DNA of 64,000 nucleotides. It comes from Candidatus Eiseniibacteriota bacterium. Lineage in GTDB: Bacteria > Orphanbacterota > Orphanbacteria > Orphanbacterales > Orphanbacteraceae. The position numbers were made by a program, and so were the translations under genes. The stretch is from the NCBI GenBank assembly GCA_029262235.1, contig JAJCZU010000004.1, forward strand, positions 930,001-994,000, read 5' to 3'. Below are positions 1 through 9,135 of the stretch, piece by piece (positions within the stretch are counted from its first letter, which is position 1; each line of letters opens with the position of its first letter). The notes under the pieces were generated by a model. It saw only the letters and a program-made list of their open reading frames with translations. It did no database searches and was not told the DNA's origin.

Positions 1-836
1 GGGCGTTCGGCGTACGTCTTGTCGAGGATCAGGAACTGGATCAGCGTTTCGACGTAGGCCCGGACGCCGCGTTCCTTCGCGCGGAGCGCCTCGTCGAGCG
101 CCTCCTTGCACGAGAGATGCACGACATAAACGCTGGCGTCGGTCATCTCCGCGAACGTCATGAGGTGCCCTGTTCCTTCCGCCTCGACGATCGAAGGACG
201 TGACGCGTGATGAAATTCGGGCCCGGTTTTGCCGGCCGCCAGCAGATCCTTCTGCAGCTCGAGCACGAGGTCCGCGTTCTCACAGTGCGCCGTCGTGATC
301 GCGCCGAGCGACCGCGCGAGCTTCAGCGTGTGATACAGCTCCTCGTCCGTAACGCCAAGCGCGCCTTTGTATGCCAGGAACACTTTGAACGACGCGATGC
401 CCTCTTTCTCGACAATGTGCTGGAGCTGCTCCTTGATGCTGTCGTCATAGCGCGTGACCGCCATGTGATATGTGAAGTCGCAGGCGCTGTTGCCCTCGCT
501 CTTCTCGTTCCACGTATCAAACGCGTCACGCGGCTCTTCGTCACGCCCCGGGATGCAGAAGTCGACGAAGCACGTCGTGCCGCCGATCAGCGCGGCTTTG
601 CTCGCGGTGGTGTACGTGTCTTTCGCGTACGTCCCCATGAAGGGCAGGTAGATGTGCGTGTGGGGGTCGATGAAGCCGGGGAAGACGTACTGGCCCGACG
701 CGTCTACCGTTTCGTCGCCCGGCTTCGCCTCGATCTTCGTCGCGATCCGCGAAATCGTTTCGCCTTCGCAGTAGATGTCCGCGCGATAGCGTTCGCTCGG
801 GGTAACGATCTCCCCGTTCTGAATCAGAAGGCCCAT
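1..836 (-). CDS. hydA: Dihydropyrimidinase (C-terminal part beyond window edge)
   Basis: Cyclic amidohydrolase that hydrolyses dihydrouracil or dihydrothymine to N-carbamoyl-beta-alanine or N-carbamoyl-beta-aminoisobutyrate, the second step of reductive pyrimidine breakdown in the cytosol. The ATG is preceded by AAGGAG. The 278 visible residues show the metal-binding DPHTHI (57-62), the FKVFLAYKG stretch (150-158) holding the carbamylated lysine of the family, and two further metal-ligand regions, TAHCEN and YVVHLSC. Family members are about 460 residues, so roughly 40 percent is missing beyond base 1. It lies 33 bp downstream of mmsA and is the last visible gene of the pyrimidine operon. Hydantoinase is the alternative name, but the neighbours favour dihydropyrimidinase. 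Confidence 0.93.
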   Translation of the reverse strand, partial: MGLLIQNGEIVTPSERYRADIYCEGETISRIATKIEAKPGDETVDASGQYVFPGFIDPHTHIYLPFMGTYAKDTYTTASKAALIGGTTCFVDFCIPGRDEEPRDAFDTWNEKSEGNSACDFTYHMAVTRYDDSIKEQLQHIVEKEGIASFKVFLAYKGALGVTDEELYHTLKLARSLGAITTAHCENADLVLELQKDLLAAGKTGPEFHHASRPSIVEAEGTGHLMTFAEMTDASVYVVHLSCKEALDEALRAKERGVRAYVETLIQFLILDKTYAER

Positions 837-869
837 GAGTCGAATGCTCCTTGTGCGCAGCGCGGGTCG

Positions 870-2369
870 CTAATCCTTGTGCCAGATTTCGCCGTCGCCG
901 ATGCCGTGCCAGCGCGACGTGACCACTTTTTCGCGCGTATAGAACAGCACGCCTTCCTTGCCCTGCACGTGCAGGTCGCCGAAGAACGAATAGTCCCATC
1001 CCGAGAACGGGAAATAGGCGAGCGGTGCCGGAACGCCGACATTGATGCCGACCATGCCGGCCTGAATCCGATGTGCGAACTCGCGCGCGAGCTTGCCCGA
1101 ATTCGTGAAGATGCACGCGCCGTTACCGTACGATTGCTTGTTGGCCGTTTCGATCGCGTCGTCGAAGTCTTCGAAGCGCATCACGTTCAGCACGGGCCCG
1201 AACGTTTCCGTTTCGCAGATCTTCATGCCGTGCTTCACCTTGTCGACGATCGTCGGCCCGAGGTAGAAGCCGTTCGGCTGCGAGTCGACGCGCATGTTGC
1301 GGCCGTCGACCAGCAGTTCCGCGCCTTCTTTCACGCCTTCGTCGAGAATCTTGATGATGCGGTCGCGATGTTCGGGGTTGATCACGCCGCCCATCTTGGC
1401 CGTTTTATCGCGGTCGGTCGGGCCGAGCTTGAGCGCGCGCGTGGCGTCGGCAAGCGGCGGAAGATAGCGGTCGGCCATGTCGCCGACAACAACGGCCGTC
1501 GAGGCCGCCATGCAGCGCTGGCCCGCGCAACCGAACGCCCCGTCGATCATGCCCTCCACGGCTTTCGGCAGGTCGGCGTCGGGCATCACGAACACGAAGT
1601 TCTTCGCGCCGCCCGCGGCCTGCACGCGCTTGCCGTTCTGCGTGCCCGTTTCGAAGATGTATTTCGCGACCGGGCTCGAGCCTACGAACGAAATCGCCCG
1701 CACGAGCGGATGCGTCAGGATCGCGTCGACGCACTCACGCCCGCCGTGCACGATGTTCAAGACCCCCTTCGGCATGCCCGCTTCGATCAGCAGTTCAATC
1801 AGGCGAATCGACGTAAGCGGCACCTTCTCGCTCGGCTTCAGTACGAACGTGTTGCCGCACGCGATCGCCATCGGGTACATCCACATCGGCACGAGCGCCG
1901 GGAAGTTGTACGGGCAGATGCCGGCGCAGACGCCGATCGGCTGGCGAATCGTATGGCAGTCGATGCCCGACGCGATGTTCTCGAGCATGTCGCCCTTCAG
2001 CAGCTCGGTGATCGCGCACGCGTATTCGACGACCTCGATGCCGCGCCGAATGTCGCCGCGTGACTCGGTCATCGTCTTGCCGTGCTCACGCGTAATGCTC
2101 TCGGCGAGCGCCTCGAAGTTGTCTTCGAGCAGCATCTTGTAGCGGAACAGCACCTGAATGCGCTGCACGGGCGGCGTCTCTTTCCAGGTCTGAAACGCTT
2201 CGTGCGCGGACTGCACCGCCGCGTCGACTTCGTCCTTGCCGCACATCGGCGTGTGCGCGATCACTTCGCCCGTTGACGGGTTGTGCACGGGAAGCGTCTT
2301 CCCGGTCTTCACCTCGCGCCACTCGTTCCCTACGAGAATGGGGCAGGGCATGATAGTCGTTGTACCCAT
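870..2369 (-). CDS. mmsA: Methylmalonate/malonate-semialdehyde dehydrogenase (CoA-acylating)
   Basis: A 499-residue aldehyde dehydrogenase of the CoA-acylating MmsA/IolA family. It oxidises malonate semialdehyde or methylmalonate semialdehyde with NAD and CoA to acetyl-CoA or propionyl-CoA plus CO2. The catalytic cysteine is in GQRC (C286), and the cofactor-binding PYNFP and KPSE stretches are present. Length fits the family (about 490-500). Start ATG follows AAGGAG. In this operon the substrate is expected to be the semialdehyde made from beta-alanine or beta-aminoisobutyrate by the class III aminotransferase, so it closes the pathway into central metabolism. It could also serve valine or myo-inositol breakdown, but no genes of those routes are nearby. 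Confidence 0.95.
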   Translation of the reverse strand: MGTTTIMPCPILVGNEWREVKTGKTLPVHNPSTGEVIAHTPMCGKDEVDAAVQSAHEAFQTWKETPPVQRIQVLFRYKMLLEDNFEALAESITREHGKTMTESRGDIRRGIEVVEYACAITELLKGDMLENIASGIDCHTIRQPIGVCAGICPYNFPALVPMWMYPMAIACGNTFVLKPSEKVPLTSIRLIELLIEAGMPKGVLNIVHGGRECVDAILTHPLVRAISFVGSSPVAKYIFETGTQNGKRVQAAGGAKNFVFVMPDADLPKAVEGMIDGAFGCAGQRCMAASTAVVVGDMADRYLPPLADATRALKLGPTDRDKTAKMGGVINPEHRDRIIKILDEGVKEGAELLVDGRNMRVDSQPNGFYLGPTIVDKVKHGMKICETETFGPVLNVMRFEDFDDAIETANKQSYGNGACIFTNSGKLAREFAHRIQAGMVGINVGVPAPLAYFPFSGWDYSFFGDLHVQGKEGVLFYTREKVVTSRWHGIGDGEIWHKD

Positions 2370-2389
2370 GAGTTCGAATCTCCTTCAGA

Positions 2390-3700
2390 TCAAGGATGGG
2401 CGGGAATGGGATCCATGTCGCCGTCGGCGACGCGCTGCTGATATTCCTTCCAGCTCATCGGTTGTTTTTCGCTTTTCAGTTCGACCATGTCGATGCAGTT
2501 GTCGACCGGGCAGACGAGCGAGCAGAGATTGCAGCCGACGCAATCCACTTCGCGCACCTGAGGGATGAATTTTTCGGGGACGCGCCCGGGTCCGAGGCCG
2601 TAGCCCGCGGGATCGATCAAGTCGATGCATTGATGCGCGCCGTCTTCGCACGCCACGTAACACAAGTTGCAGCCGATGCATTTGTTGTAGTCGATGCGCG
2701 CCACGCGCTTGTAATTCAGGTTGAGGTTCTGCCAGTCGCCTACGTTCGGCACCGCGCGCCCGATCATGTCGTTGACGGACGAGAAGCCTTGCGCGTCGAG
2801 ATAATCGCTGAGGCCCTCTTTCATGTCTTCGACGATGCGAAATCCGTAGTGCATGATTGCCGTGCACACCTGGAGCGATGTCGAGCCGAGCGCGAGAAAT
2901 TCGGCCGCGTCGCGCCAGTTCCCGATGCCGCCGATCCCCGAGATCGGGAGGTCGAAGCCGGGGTCGGCCGCGCACTCGTGCAGCATGTTGAGCGCGATGG
3001 GTTTCACCGCCGGGCCGCAGTAGCCGCCGTGCGTGCTCCTGCCGTCGACGAGCGGTTCGGGCGCGAATGTTTCGAGGTTTACCTGCGTGATGCTGTTGAT
3101 CGTGTTGATGAGAGAGATCGCGTCGGCGCCGGCGTTCTTCGCGGCGCGCGCGGCGTGTTTCACGCTCGTGATGTTCGGCGTGAGCTTCACGATGACCGGG
3201 ATCTCGGCGACTTCCATCACCCAGCCCACGATCGTTTCGATCACTTCGGGGTTCTGGCCGACGGCGCTTCCCATGCCGCGCTCGCACATGCCGTGCGGGC
3301 AGCCGAAGTTGAGTTCCACGGCGTCCGATCCGCAGTCGGTCGAGCGCTTCATATAGTCGTGCCAGTTTTCGCGCGTGTCGGTCATGAGTGACGCGACGAC
3401 GACGCGGTCGGGCCACCGGCGCTTCACTTCGGCAATTTCGTCGAAGTTCGTTTCGGGTGCGCGGTCCGAGATCAGTTCGATGTTGTTGAAGCCGGCGATG
3501 CGCGTGTTGCCGAGATGCATGGCCGAGTAGCGAGACGCCGTGTTCACGATCGGTTCGCCGATCGTCTTCCATACCACGCCGCCCCAGCCCGCTTCGAACG
3601 CGCGGTTCGCCTGATAGCCCGTGTTGGCGGGCGGACCCGACGCGACCCAGAACGGATTCGGGGACCGGATCCCGGCGAAATTGATGGAAAGATCAGCCAT
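2390..3700 (-). CDS. preA: NAD-dependent dihydropyrimidine dehydrogenase, subunit PreA
   Basis: Catalytic FMN subunit (436 aa) that reduces uracil/thymine to the 5,6-dihydro form, first step of the pathway. The dihydroorotate-dehydrogenase-like barrel occupies residues 1-320. Two 4Fe-4S ferredoxin motifs follow: CIGCNLC from residue 341 and CVGCNLC from residue 387. The segment NFGCPHGMCERGMG carries the family active-site cysteine region. Length matches E. coli PreA (411) with a short C-terminal tail. Its start overlaps the end of preT by 8 bp, as expected for subunits made together. Confidence 0.95.
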   Translation of the reverse strand: MADLSINFAGIRSPNPFWVASGPPANTGYQANRAFEAGWGGVVWKTIGEPIVNTASRYSAMHLGNTRIAGFNNIELISDRAPETNFDEIAEVKRRWPDRVVVASLMTDTRENWHDYMKRSTDCGSDAVELNFGCPHGMCERGMGSAVGQNPEVIETIVGWVMEVAEIPVIVKLTPNITSVKHAARAAKNAGADAISLINTINSITQVNLETFAPEPLVDGRSTHGGYCGPAVKPIALNMLHECAADPGFDLPISGIGGIGNWRDAAEFLALGSTSLQVCTAIMHYGFRIVEDMKEGLSDYLDAQGFSSVNDMIGRAVPNVGDWQNLNLNYKRVARIDYNKCIGCNLCYVACEDGAHQCIDLIDPAGYGLGPGRVPEKFIPQVREVDCVGCNLCSLVCPVDNCIDMVELKSEKQPMSWKEYQQRVADGDMDPIPAHP

Positions 3701-5162
3701 TCGATGCTTCTCCCGCGCGAAAGGCGCGTTCGAGTTCCACTACGCGGACGGGCTTGTCGATACCGGCGCCGGTAGCGCCGTCCGGGGTGCCGAGGCGCGT
3801 CGTCTGTACGAGCTTCTCGGGCGCTTCGCCGGTGAAGCTGGCGTGCATGGCCGCCGCCGCACGCTTCCCCTCGGCAACCGCGTCCACGACTTCGCTGCCG
3901 CCGTTCGCCGCGTCGCCTCCCGCATAAATACTGCCGTGTTTCGTAATGCCCGTCGCGAAGTCGCGCTCGATCGAGCCACGCTTGTCGATCGTGATGCCGG
4001 GGAAGATCTTCGCGATCACGTCCCCGAGCTTCTGCTGGCCGAGCGCCTTGATCACCATGTCGAACGGTACGTCGAACTCACTCCCCGCGACGTTCTGCGG
4101 GCGCCCGTTCGCGTCCGGTTCCGTGCGAACCATGCGCAGTCCCTCGAGGCCGCCGGCCTTCGAGCCGAGGACTTCGACCGGCTGCGTGTGAAACAGAAAT
4201 TCGACGCCGTCGGTCTTCGCGAGTTCGTATTCGTATTCGAACGCAGGCATGTCCTCGGGGCCGCGGCGATAGACGATCGTGACGCGGTTCGCGCCGAGAC
4301 GCTTCGCCTGCGTGGCCGCGTCGATCGCGGTGTTCCCGCAGCCGATCACGGCGACATGGTCGCCAACGGCCACTTCGTCGAGCGGGTTCATGCGCAGCTC
4401 TTCGATGAACGCGAGCGCCTCGACCACGCCGGGGAGGTCTTCGCCCGGGATGCCGAGCGAGTACGTCGCCCCGAGGCCGATCGCGAGAAAGACCGCGTCG
4501 TAGCAGTTCAGAATTTCGTCCCCGGGCACGTCTTTCCCCACTTCGGTGCCCGTCAGAATCTCGACGCCGAGGCTCTGCACGAGGCGCACTTCCGCAAGTG
4601 CGACCGCAGGCTTCATCTTGTAGTACGCGATGCCGTATGTGTTCAGGCCGCCTGCCTTCTGGTGGCGTTCGTAGATCACGGCCTCGTGCCCGAGCTGGGC
4701 GAGTTCCGCCGCGCAGCTGAGGCCCGCAGGCCCGCCACCGATGATGGCAACGCGCTTCCCCGACTTCTTCGCGGGGGCGTGGAGCAGCGGGAGCGCGCTT
4801 TCGTAGGCGTGGTCCGTCGCGTAGCGCTGCAGTCGCCCGATCTTGATCGGCGTCTCGTCGCGGTCGAGCAGCACGCACGCGCCTTCGCAGAGCACTTCGG
4901 TCGGGCAGACACGCGCGCAGCTTGCGCCCAGCACATTCGCGCGCAGGATCGTGCGCGCCGCGCCGGTCACGTTGTCGTTTGCGATTTTCTTGATGAAGCC
5001 GGGAATGTCGATGCCGGTCGGGCACGAATGAATGCAGGGCGCGTCGAAGCAGTAGAGGCAGCGGTCGGCCTCGACCGTCGCTTCCTGCGGACGGTATGCG
5101 GGCTCGAGTTCGGCCATGTTCCGTTCGGCGGCCCGCTCACTGAGTTTCGGTTTGATCGCCAT
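3693..5162 (-). CDS. preT: NAD-dependent dihydropyrimidine dehydrogenase, subunit PreT
   Basis: Electron-input subunit (489 aa) that passes electrons from NADH through FAD and Fe-S clusters to PreA. The N-terminal cysteine-rich domain (residues 35-100: CLYC, CIHSCP, CARVCP, CEGAC) is the Fer4-type domain of the GltD/PreT family. An FAD-binding GGGPAG is at 142-147 and an NAD(P)H-binding GCGNTA at 274-279. Start ATG lies 11 bp after the aminotransferase stop. GltD-like glutamate synthase small subunits are the main alternative, ruled out by the adjoining preA and the pyrimidine operon. Confidence 0.94.
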   Translation of the reverse strand: MAIKPKLSERAAERNMAELEPAYRPQEATVEADRCLYCFDAPCIHSCPTGIDIPGFIKKIANDNVTGAARTILRANVLGASCARVCPTEVLCEGACVLLDRDETPIKIGRLQRYATDHAYESALPLLHAPAKKSGKRVAIIGGGPAGLSCAAELAQLGHEAVIYERHQKAGGLNTYGIAYYKMKPAVALAEVRLVQSLGVEILTGTEVGKDVPGDEILNCYDAVFLAIGLGATYSLGIPGEDLPGVVEALAFIEELRMNPLDEVAVGDHVAVIGCGNTAIDAATQAKRLGANRVTIVYRRGPEDMPAFEYEYELAKTDGVEFLFHTQPVEVLGSKAGGLEGLRMVRTEPDANGRPQNVAGSEFDVPFDMVIKALGQQKLGDVIAKIFPGITIDKRGSIERDFATGITKHGSIYAGGDAANGGSEVVDAVAEGKRAAAAMHASFTGEAPEKLVQTTRLGTPDGATGAGIDKPVRVVELERAFRAGEASNG

Positions 5163-5173
5163 GCCCTACCTTA

Positions 5174-6523
5174 TCATATTTCCGAAATGGCAGCGTCCAG
5201 GCAGTCGACCAGGAAGTCGGCGTCTTCAATCGTCATGCACATCGGCGGTTTGATCCGAATGATGTTGCCGCGAAGCCCGCCCTTGCCCATCAACAGTCCC
5301 ATTTCTTTCACGCGCTCGAGAATCTTCACGGTCTCTTCGGACGCCGGCGCTTTCGTCTCGCGGTCCTTCACGAATTCGATGCCGAGCATGAGACCGGAGC
5401 CGCGCGCGTCGCCGATCAGGTCGTGTTTGCCCATGAGCTCGCAGACGCGCTTCAGAATGTGGTCGCCGACCTTCTTCGCGTTCTGCATGAGCTTTTCGTC
5501 GTGGATCACGTCGAGCACGGCTTTGCCTGCCGCACACGAAACGGGGTTTCCGCCGAACGTATTGAAGTGAATGCGCGACGTGAGCGCCTGCGCGATTTCA
5601 GGCTTTGTGACGACGGCCGCGATCGGGGCTCCGTTCCCCATGCTCTTCGCCATGACGACGATGTCGGGCGTTACGTTGTACTTCTGGAAGCCCCAGAAGT
5701 GCGTGCCCGTGCGGCCGAACCCGGCCTGCACTTCGTCGGCGATGCATACGCCGCCGGAAGCGCGCACTTTTTCATAAACGCGCGGCAGGTAATCCTCAGG
5801 GTAGACCGTGACGCCGCCGACGCCCTGAATCGTCTCGGCGATGAACGCCGCGATCTGGCCCGGCGTTGCCATGTCGATGAGCTGCGCGACGTCATCCGCG
5901 TACTTCCTGCCCGCTTCTTTGTCGTCGCGTCCGAACGGGCCGCGATACGTGTCGGGAACGATCGCGTGATGCACGCCGAATCCCTGCGGCAGATTGTACT
6001 TCCAGGTCCCGTGCGCCGTGAGCCCCATCGCGGTCGTGACACCGCCGTGATACGCGTTTCGGAGCGCCACGATGTCATAGTTCCCGGTGTAGAGACGCGC
6101 CATCGTAAGCGCGAGATCGTTCGCTTCACTCCCCGAGTTCACGATGTACGCTACCGAGAGTTCGTCCGGCAGCGTGTCGGTCAGCGCCTTCGCGTACTCG
6201 GCGATGTTCGGATGCAGATAGATCGTGGTGGCGTGCTGCAGCGTGTCGAGCTGGTCCTTCATCGCCTTGTTGACGCGCGGGTGACAATGGCCGACGCCCA
6301 CCGTCGCGATTCCGCCGAGCCCGTCGAGATAGCGCTTGCCCGTGTGATCGTACAGGTACTGCATATGCCCTTCGACGATCATGATCGGCTTGGCGTACAT
6401 CGTGAGCAGCGACGGCGTCAGATGTTTTTTGCGAAGCGCCATCACCTCGTCGAACGAGGGGCCTTCGTATTTCTTCGCCTTGTGCGCGGTCGCCGGAAGC
6501 TGCGGTTGATTCGTGGTGTGCAT
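5174..6523 (-). CDS. Class III aminotransferase, probably beta-alanine/beta-aminoisobutyrate:pyruvate
   Basis: PLP enzyme of 449 residues resembling alanine-glyoxylate aminotransferase 2. It would transfer the amino group of beta-alanine or 3-aminoisobutyrate to pyruvate or glyoxylate, giving the semialdehyde used by MmsA. The class III signature is visible: NSGSEAND (129-136), IADEVQAGFGRTG (261-273) and the PLP-binding lysine in MAKSMGNG (K293). The ATG is preceded by AGGAGA. It sits between the permease and preT. Beta-alanine:pyruvate transaminase or AGXT2-like are both possible names; substrate is inferred from context. Confidence 0.9.
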   Translation of the reverse strand: MHTTNQPQLPATAHKAKKYEGPSFDEVMALRKKHLTPSLLTMYAKPIMIVEGHMQYLYDHTGKRYLDGLGGIATVGVGHCHPRVNKAMKDQLDTLQHATTIYLHPNIAEYAKALTDTLPDELSVAYIVNSGSEANDLALTMARLYTGNYDIVALRNAYHGGVTTAMGLTAHGTWKYNLPQGFGVHHAIVPDTYRGPFGRDDKEAGRKYADDVAQLIDMATPGQIAAFIAETIQGVGGVTVYPEDYLPRVYEKVRASGGVCIADEVQAGFGRTGTHFWGFQKYNVTPDIVVMAKSMGNGAPIAAVVTKPEIAQALTSRIHFNTFGGNPVSCAAGKAVLDVIHDEKLMQNAKKVGDHILKRVCELMGKHDLIGDARGSGLMLGIEFVKDRETKAPASEETVKILERVKEMGLLMGKGGLRGNIIRIKPPMCMTIEDADFLVDCLDAAISEI

Positions 6524-6570
6524 CGTTCGTCTCCTATTGTAAGGACCGGTGCTCGTGTGAGTGCCGGGGT

Positions 6571-6588
6571 CGCTCCTTAATGGGAGCG
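6571..6588 (-). terminator. Stem-loop between permease and aminotransferase
   Basis: A perfect 6-bp stem (CGCTCC / GGAGCG) with a 6-base loop lies just after the permease stop and inside the operon. There is no T-tract. It is more likely an mRNA processing or attenuation hairpin than a full terminator. Confidence 0.3.
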
Positions 6589-6603
6589 TGTTGTATTTCC
6601 GAT

Positions 6604-8115
6604 TCAGGCGCGGCTAGCGTGGCCGCGCATCAGGGCCCAGTAGATCGCAAACGCCAGCGAGAACCCGAGAAACCACGCGTACTGATAAAGCGTGGCGAAA
6701 ATCGCCGGCGCCTCGATCAGGCCGATCGTGCCGAGGAAGCCCGGGACGTTCGGGGCGATCGCGACCACGAGCGCGATGATCGCGGCCGGGTTCCAGCCGC
6801 CACTATAATGATACGCGAAAGTGCCGCCGGGCTCATAAAGATCCGCCAGTTTCAGATTCGTTCTGCGAATGACGAAGTAGTCGCAGATCAAAATGCCGCC
6901 GATGGGGCCGAGAAGGGCCGAATAACCGATGAGCCACGTGAAGATGTAGCCGCCCGGGTCCGCGACGAGCTTCCACGGCATCATGAGAATCCCGACGATC
7001 CCGGTCAGCACGCAGCCGAGGCGCATGTCGATCAGTTTCGGTGCGAGGTTCGAGAACGACGCGGCGGGGGAGACCACGTTCGCGGCCATGTTGGTCGTGA
7101 GAGTGGCGATTCCGAGCGCGAACATCGATACGAGCATGACGCCGACGCTGTCGAAGCGCGCGAGAAGGGCGACAGGGTCCCAGATCGCTTCGCCGAAGAT
7201 GACGACCGTGGCCGACGTAACGGCGACGCCGATAAACGCGTAAAACGGCATCGTGGTATTCAGGCCGAGCACCTGCCCGAGCACCTGGTCGCGCTGCGTG
7301 CGCACTTCGCGCGTGAAGTCGGGGATGTTGAGCGAAAGCGTGGCCCAGAAACCGACCATGGCCGTAAGGCTCGGGAAGAACACGGCCCAGAATTCGCCCG
7401 ATGTTTTGAACTGCGACGGTTGCGAGAGCATCGGCCCGAACCCGTCGGCTTTGACGTACGCCCATGCGAGAAGCGCGAGCCCGAGGCCGAGCAGCAGCGG
7501 CGCGCCCCAGTTTTCAACGGCTTTGATGCTGTCCATGCCGCGCCATACGAAGAGTCCGACGTTCAGCGCCCAGAACGCGAGAAAGCAGATGAACTGCGCG
7601 AGGTTGACTTCGATATGCTGGCCCGAAAGCAGGCCGAGCACGGGGCTGCTGCTGAGGCCGGGGGCGGCGAGCAGCGCGAGGCTGTAGATGGCCGAACCGC
7701 CGATCCACGTCTGGATGCCGAACCAGCCGCACGCGACGATCGCGCGCAGGATCGACGCCGCGTTCGCGCCGACCACGCCGAACGACGCGCGGGCGAACAC
7801 CGGGAACGAGATCCCGTACTTCGTGCCGGCGTGCGCGTTCAGAATCATAGGCACGACCACGATCATGTTGCCGAGAAAGACGGTCAGGATCGCCTGCCAC
7901 CAGTTCATGCCGCCGCCGATCAGGCTCGAGGCGAGCATGTACGTCGGTATGCACACGGACATGCCGATCCAGAGTGCGGCGATGTTCCACATGCCCCACT
8001 TGCGGGCGCTTGACGAGACGGGCGCGAGGTCGTCGTTATAGAGCGGACTCTTTCTGATCCGGGCTGTTACGTCCGGGGGAAGATCCGCATGAATGGCGTC
8101 CGCAGCCCCGGTCAA
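6604..8115 (-). CDS. NCS1-family pyrimidine (uracil/allantoin-type) permease
   Basis: Inner-membrane transporter of about 503 residues with roughly twelve hydrophobic segments, beginning near KWGMWNIAALWIGMSVCIP, the typical first helix of the NCS1 family (uracil, cytosine, hydantoin, allantoin carriers). The reading frame stays open far upstream, but that part is a shadow of the beta-ureidopropionase gene. I place the start at the TTG of TTGA overlapping that gene's stop, which gives a family-length protein and the same coupling seen elsewhere in the window. Placement in the operon makes uracil, thymine or a dihydro/hydantoin derivative the likely substrate. The start is uncertain by a few codons. 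Confidence 0.88.
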   Translation of the reverse strand: MTGAADAIHADLPPDVTARIRKSPLYNDDLAPVSSSARKWGMWNIAALWIGMSVCIPTYMLASSLIGGGMNWWQAILTVFLGNMIVVVPMILNAHAGTKYGISFPVFARASFGVVGANAASILRAIVACGWFGIQTWIGGSAIYSLALLAAPGLSSSPVLGLLSGQHIEVNLAQFICFLAFWALNVGLFVWRGMDSIKAVENWGAPLLLGLGLALLAWAYVKADGFGPMLSQPSQFKTSGEFWAVFFPSLTAMVGFWATLSLNIPDFTREVRTQRDQVLGQVLGLNTTMPFYAFIGVAVTSATVVIFGEAIWDPVALLARFDSVGVMLVSMFALGIATLTTNMAANVVSPAASFSNLAPKLIDMRLGCVLTGIVGILMMPWKLVADPGGYIFTWLIGYSALLGPIGGILICDYFVIRRTNLKLADLYEPGGTFAYHYSGGWNPAAIIALVVAIAPNVPGFLGTIGLIEAPAIFATLYQYAWFLGFSLAFAIYWALMRGHASRA

Positions 8116-8981
8116 GGCCTGACCAGCGCTTCGTAGGAGTCGGGTCGGCGATCGCGAAAGAACTGCCATACATTGCGCACTTCCGTGATCTGGTCCATGT
8201 CGAGATCGGCCACGATCACTTCGTCCTTGTCGCGGCTCCCCTCTGCGATGAACTGGCCGCGCGGGTCGCAGAAGTACGACTGCCCGTAGAACTCGCCGAT
8301 CTTCCACGGCTCTTCCATGCCGACGCGATTGATCGCACCGACGAAGTACGCGTTGGCGACAGCGTGCGCCGGCTGCTCGAGCTTCCAGAGATATTCGGAG
8401 AGGCCGGCGACCGTCGCGCTCGGATTGAACACGATCTCCGCGCCGTTCAGCGCCAGTGCGCGCGCGCCTTCGGGGAAGTGGCGGTCGTAACAGATGTAAA
8501 CGCCCACTTTGCCCACGGCCGTTTCGAATACCGGGTAGCCCATGTTGCCGGGACGGAAGTAGAACTTCTCCCAGAAGCCGGGCGCGCAATGCGGAATGTG
8601 GTTCTTGCGATATTTACCAAGGTAGGTGCCGTCCGCGTCGATCACGGCCGCGGTATTATAATAGATACCCGGCAGGTCGACTTCGTAGATCGGGACCACG
8701 ATCACCATGCCGAGGCGCTTCGCCGTTTCGCACATGAGCTGCGTTGTCGGGCCGTCCGGAATCTGCTCCGTGATGTCGTACCAGCGCGCTTCCTGCTCCG
8801 CGCAGAAATACGGCCCGTAGAACAGCTCCTGCAGACAAAGCACCTGCACGCCCTTCGCCGCGGCCTCTTCGATCAGGCCCATGTGCTTTTCGATCATCGC
8901 CTTCTTGATCTTGTCCGGCGACTCGGTCCCACCGTGCGTTACGGTCGTCTGAATCAGTCCCCCTCGAACCACTCGTGCCAT
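8112..8981 (-). CDS. Beta-ureidopropionase (N-carbamoyl-beta-alanine amidohydrolase)
   Basis: Nitrilase-superfamily amidohydrolase (289 aa) that cleaves N-carbamoyl-beta-alanine to beta-alanine, CO2 and ammonia, third step of the pathway. The catalytic triad is visible: Glu in QELF (E52), Lys in KYRKNHIP (K126) and Cys in ICYDRHFPE (C164). The ATG is preceded by AAGGGG. As the first gene of the operon it is preceded by a 154-bp intergenic region that should hold the promoter. I see an isolated TTGACA at 9006-9011 but no convincing -10. N-carbamoyl-D-amino acid hydrolase and N-carbamoylputrescine amidase are relatives; context decides. Confidence 0.93.
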   Translation of the reverse strand: MARVVRGGLIQTTVTHGGTESPDKIKKAMIEKHMGLIEEAAAKGVQVLCLQELFYGPYFCAEQEARWYDITEQIPDGPTTQLMCETAKRLGMVIVVPIYEVDLPGIYYNTAAVIDADGTYLGKYRKNHIPHCAPGFWEKFYFRPGNMGYPVFETAVGKVGVYICYDRHFPEGARALALNGAEIVFNPSATVAGLSEYLWKLEQPAHAVANAYFVGAINRVGMEEPWKIGEFYGQSYFCDPRGQFIAEGSRDKDEVIVADLDMDQITEVRNVWQFFRDRRPDSYEALVRP

Positions 8982-9083
8982 TGAAAACCCCTTAAGTGAT
9001 TAGCGTGTCAAGCGATAACGGTATTAACGTTTCATGGTAGCGCGGAACGGGGGATTCGCCAAGAGAAAGGGAAGGGGGAAGTG

Positions 9084-9089
9084 TATACT
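9084..9089 (+). promoter_or_regulatory. Candidate -10 box for the secreted-protein gene
   Basis: TATACT lies 46 bp upstream of the ATG at 9136. I see no matching -35, so this is only a weak promoter candidate. Confidence 0.25.
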
Positions 9090-9135
9090 GAACGAGACTC
9101 CAGGAGACAGAAGCCCTGATACTGAAGGAGTGACT

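Noticed and set aside
207-2063. Very long open frame on the plus strand opposite the dihydropyrimidinase and mmsA genes
   Set aside because: High-GC codon-position shadow of two well-identified genes; Arg/Val/Ala-rich with no motif.
6580-8013. Long plus-strand open frame opposite the permease
   Set aside because: Composition (Arg, Glu, His, Ala) and exact antisense placement show it mirrors membrane-helix codons of the real gene.
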